Source: an uncultured Bacilli bacterium
GTDB lineage: Bacteria > Bacillota_I > Bacilli_A > RF39 > UBA660
Length of the DNA stretch: 7,461 nt
Assembly: GCA_947627965.1 (NCBI GenBank)
Contig: CANQYA010000045.1
Coordinates: forward strand, 1-7,461
Direction: 5' to 3'
Translations under genes and position numbers: made by a program
Part shown: positions 5,881-7,461 of the stretch, piece after piece
Layout of the letters: each line of letters begins with the position of its first letter
How positions within the stretch are numbered: position 1 is the stretch's first letter
Notes under the pieces: generated by a model
What the model saw: only the letters and a program-made list of their open reading frames with translations
Database searches by the model: none
Told to the model about the DNA's origin: nothing

Positions 5881-7160
5881 ATATAAAATTTATAAGAGAA
5901 AACTCTGATAAAGTAAAAGAAAATATTAAAAAGAAATTTCAAGACGAAAAATTACCGTTAGTTGACGAGGTAATTGATTTAGATAAAAAGATAAGGGAAT
6001 TAAAAATTGAAGGGGATAATCTAAGACAAGAAAGAAATAATACCTCTAATGAAATAGGTATACTTATGCGTAATAAAGAAATAGATTTAGCTAACGAAAA
6101 GAAAAATAGAGTTAATGAAATAAATGATAAGTTAGTTGATATTGAAAAAGAAGAAAATAATCTAATGAACGTATTACAAGAAAAAATGATGGTTATACCA
6201 CAAATAATTCATGATTCAGTACCAATAGGGAAAGATGATAGCGAAAATGTCGAAATAGAAAGATTTGGCGATCCAGTTGTTCCTAATTATGAAATTCCAT
6301 ATCATGCTGATATATGTGATATGTTTAATGGATTAGATAAAGAAAGTGCTGGAAGAACTAGTGGGAATGGTTTTTATTATTTGATGGGGGATATTGCTAG
6401 ACTTCATTCAGCTATGTTAAGTTATGCAAGAGATTTCATGATTGATAAAGGATTTACTTACTGTGTACCACCATTTATGATAAGAAGTGATGTTGTAACT
6501 GGGGTTATGTCTTTTAAAGAAATGGAAAATATGATGTATAAAATAGAAGGAGAAGATTTATATTTGATTGGTACTAGTGAACATTCAATGATTGGTAGAT
6601 TTAAAGGTCAAGTTATAAAAGAAGAAGAATTACCTATTAGATTAACTTCATATAGTCCTTGTTTTAGAAAAGAAGTAGGTTCACATGGTATTGAAGAAAG
6701 AGGTTTATATCGTGTGCATCAGTTTGAAAAACAAGAGATGATAGTAATATGTAAAATGGAAGACGCTATGGAATGGTATAACAAAATGTGGAGTTATACG
6801 GTAGAGTTTTTTAGAAGTTTAGATGTACCAGTAAGAACTTTGGAATGTTGTAGTGGTGATTTAGCTGATTTAAAAGTAAAATCTTGTGATGTTGAGGCAT
6901 GGAGTCCAAGACAACAAAAATATTTTGAAGTAGGTTCTTGTTCTACTTTAGGTGATGCTCAAGCTAGAAGATTAAGTATTAAAGCTAAAGGGGAAAAAGG
7001 TAATTATTTATTAGCAACGCTTAATAATACCGTAGTAGCGTCTCCAAGAGGATTAATTGCAGTAATAGAAAACAATTACCAAGAAGATGGAAGTATATTA
7101 ATTCCAAAAGTATTACAACCTTATATGGGTGGAAAAGAGAAAATCGAAAAAAATAGATAA
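5874..7160 (+). CDS. serS: Seryl-tRNA synthetase, archaeal-like sequence type
   Basis: This class II cytoplasmic enzyme charges tRNA-Ser with serine. It is full length at 428 residues. The N-terminal part (about 30-105) is the long antiparallel coiled-coil arm that grips the tRNA-Ser variable arm. The catalytic core follows: motif 1 region (about 167-202, ending VPPFM), the TxE loop GTSEHSM (T234, E236), motif 2 FRKEVGSHG...RVHQFEKQE (264-288), VGSCSTLGDAQARR (353-366), TLNNT (382-386) and motif 3 SPRGLIAVIEN (390-400, R392), then QEDGSILIPKVLQPYMGG. IGTSEHSM, RVHQFEKQE and DVEAWSP resemble archaeal SerRS more than the standard Bacillus protein. The start ATG 5874 overlaps the HD gene stop, with AAAGGAG 11 bases upstream, implying translational coupling. 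Expression should depend on the serine T-box leader. No terminator is evident downstream. Confidence 0.96.
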   Translation: MLDIKFIRENSDKVKENIKKKFQDEKLPLVDEVIDLDKKIRELKIEGDNLRQERNNTSNEIGILMRNKEIDLANEKKNRVNEINDKLVDIEKEENNLMNVLQEKMMVIPQIIHDSVPIGKDDSENVEIERFGDPVVPNYEIPYHADICDMFNGLDKESAGRTSGNGFYYLMGDIARLHSAMLSYARDFMIDKGFTYCVPPFMIRSDVVTGVMSFKEMENMMYKIEGEDLYLIGTSEHSMIGRFKGQVIKEEELPIRLTSYSPCFRKEVGSHGIEERGLYRVHQFEKQEMIVICKMEDAMEWYNKMWSYTVEFFRSLDVPVRTLECCSGDLADLKVKSCDVEAWSPRQQKYFEVGSCSTLGDAQARRLSIKAKGEKGNYLLATLNNTVVASPRGLIAVIENNYQEDGSILIPKVLQPYMGGKEKIEKNR

Positions 7161-7223
7161 TTTAACTGCTTATTGTATAGAACCTATATAAAAAGATTAA
7201 TAAAATAGAAAGAAGGATAATAT

Positions 7224-7461
7224 ATGAAATTATTTCTAAACGGTGGTGGATTTGGTAAACAAACAATAGCAACATATAAAGAAATAAATAAAATAATAAA
7301 TCATAATAAGCCAGTTTTATATGTTCCACTAGCTATGAATGAAAATGAACATCCATATAATAGTTGTTATGAATGGATAAAAGAAGAAATATCAAGTATA
7401 GATATTCCAGATATTGAAATGGTAAGATCTTTTGAAGAATTTGCAAATAAAGATTTTAATA
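7224..7461 (+). CDS. Peptidase S51 / type 1 glutamine amidotransferase-like protein, N-terminal part; truncated by window end
   Basis: The first 79 residues are present and the frame is open at the right edge. The start MKLFLNGGGFGKQT has AAGGA (7213-7217) 6 bases before the ATG. The glycine-rich first strand, followed by KPVLYVPLAM (about 29-38) and NSCYEWIKEE (about 46-55), matches my memory of the peptidase E-like family often annotated as type 1 glutamine amidotransferase-like in Clostridia and Bacilli. The catalytic Ser/Cys lies beyond the window, so activity cannot be judged. The 63-base gap after serS holds no clear terminator. A weak promoter may exist (TTAACT 7162-7167, 17 bases, TATATA 7185-7190), so it is either read through from serS or has its own start. 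Confidence 0.75.
   Translation, partial: MKLFLNGGGFGKQTIATYKEINKIINHNKPVLYVPLAMNENEHPYNSCYEWIKEEISSIDIPDIEMVRSFEEFANKDFN

Noticed and set aside
7174..7190. TATAG-AAC-CTATA hairpin after serS as a terminator
   Set aside because: Only about 5 weak pairs and followed by A residues, not T.
3..7461. Alternative genetic code (TGA as Trp), given that no TGA stop is used
   Set aside because: All tryptophans in full-length conserved proteins are TGG and no gene needs TGA readthrough; lack of TGA stops is expected in AT-rich genomes with few genes sampled.
1..7461. CRISPR arrays, tRNA/rRNA genes, insertion sequences or phage genes
   Set aside because: No regularly spaced repeats, no tRNA or rRNA signatures, and no transposase or integrase motifs in any frame read.

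Overview
The window looks like chromosomal DNA of a low-GC Bacillota (Firmicutes, Bacilli or Mycoplasmatota-like) bacterium. Evidence: strongly AT-rich genes, AGGAGG-type ribosome binding sites, near-consensus sigma-A promoters, a Bacilli-type replication initiation protein DnaB, and a T-box riboswitch upstream of serS. All Trp codons are TGG and every visible stop is TAA or TAG, so I read it with the standard bacterial code. I would guess an uncultured, host-associated Bacilli lineage, but genus or order cannot be fixed from this sequence alone.

Layout, all on the + strand. (1) The 3' two thirds of ileS, encoding a type II (eukaryote-like) isoleucyl-tRNA synthetase, enters from the left edge and ends at a probable intrinsic terminator. 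(2) A consensus promoter drives a two-gene unit: plsC (1-acylglycerol-3-phosphate acyltransferase) and an unrecognised four-helix membrane protein. (3) A second promoter drives dnaB, which is not followed by its usual partner dnaI. (4) A 430-base non-coding stretch holds two strong promoters. The second starts a serine-type T-box leader whose Stem I, UCA specifier, pseudoknot, antiterminator and U-tract can be traced. (5) The leader controls a short operon: an HD-domain protein resembling a small alarmone (ppGpp) hydrolase, overlapping by 7 bases with serS, which encodes an archaeal-looking seryl-tRNA synthetase. (6) The start of a peptidase S51 / type 1 glutamine amidotransferase-like gene runs off the right edge.

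The most interesting arrangement is the T-box operon. When tRNA-Ser is uncharged, the leader should let through both SerRS and a putative alarmone hydrolase. This would tie serine-starvation sensing to possible damping of the stringent response. The HD assignment rests on visible motifs; its substrate is inferred. Other genes are housekeeping: lipid synthesis, replication initiation and translation.
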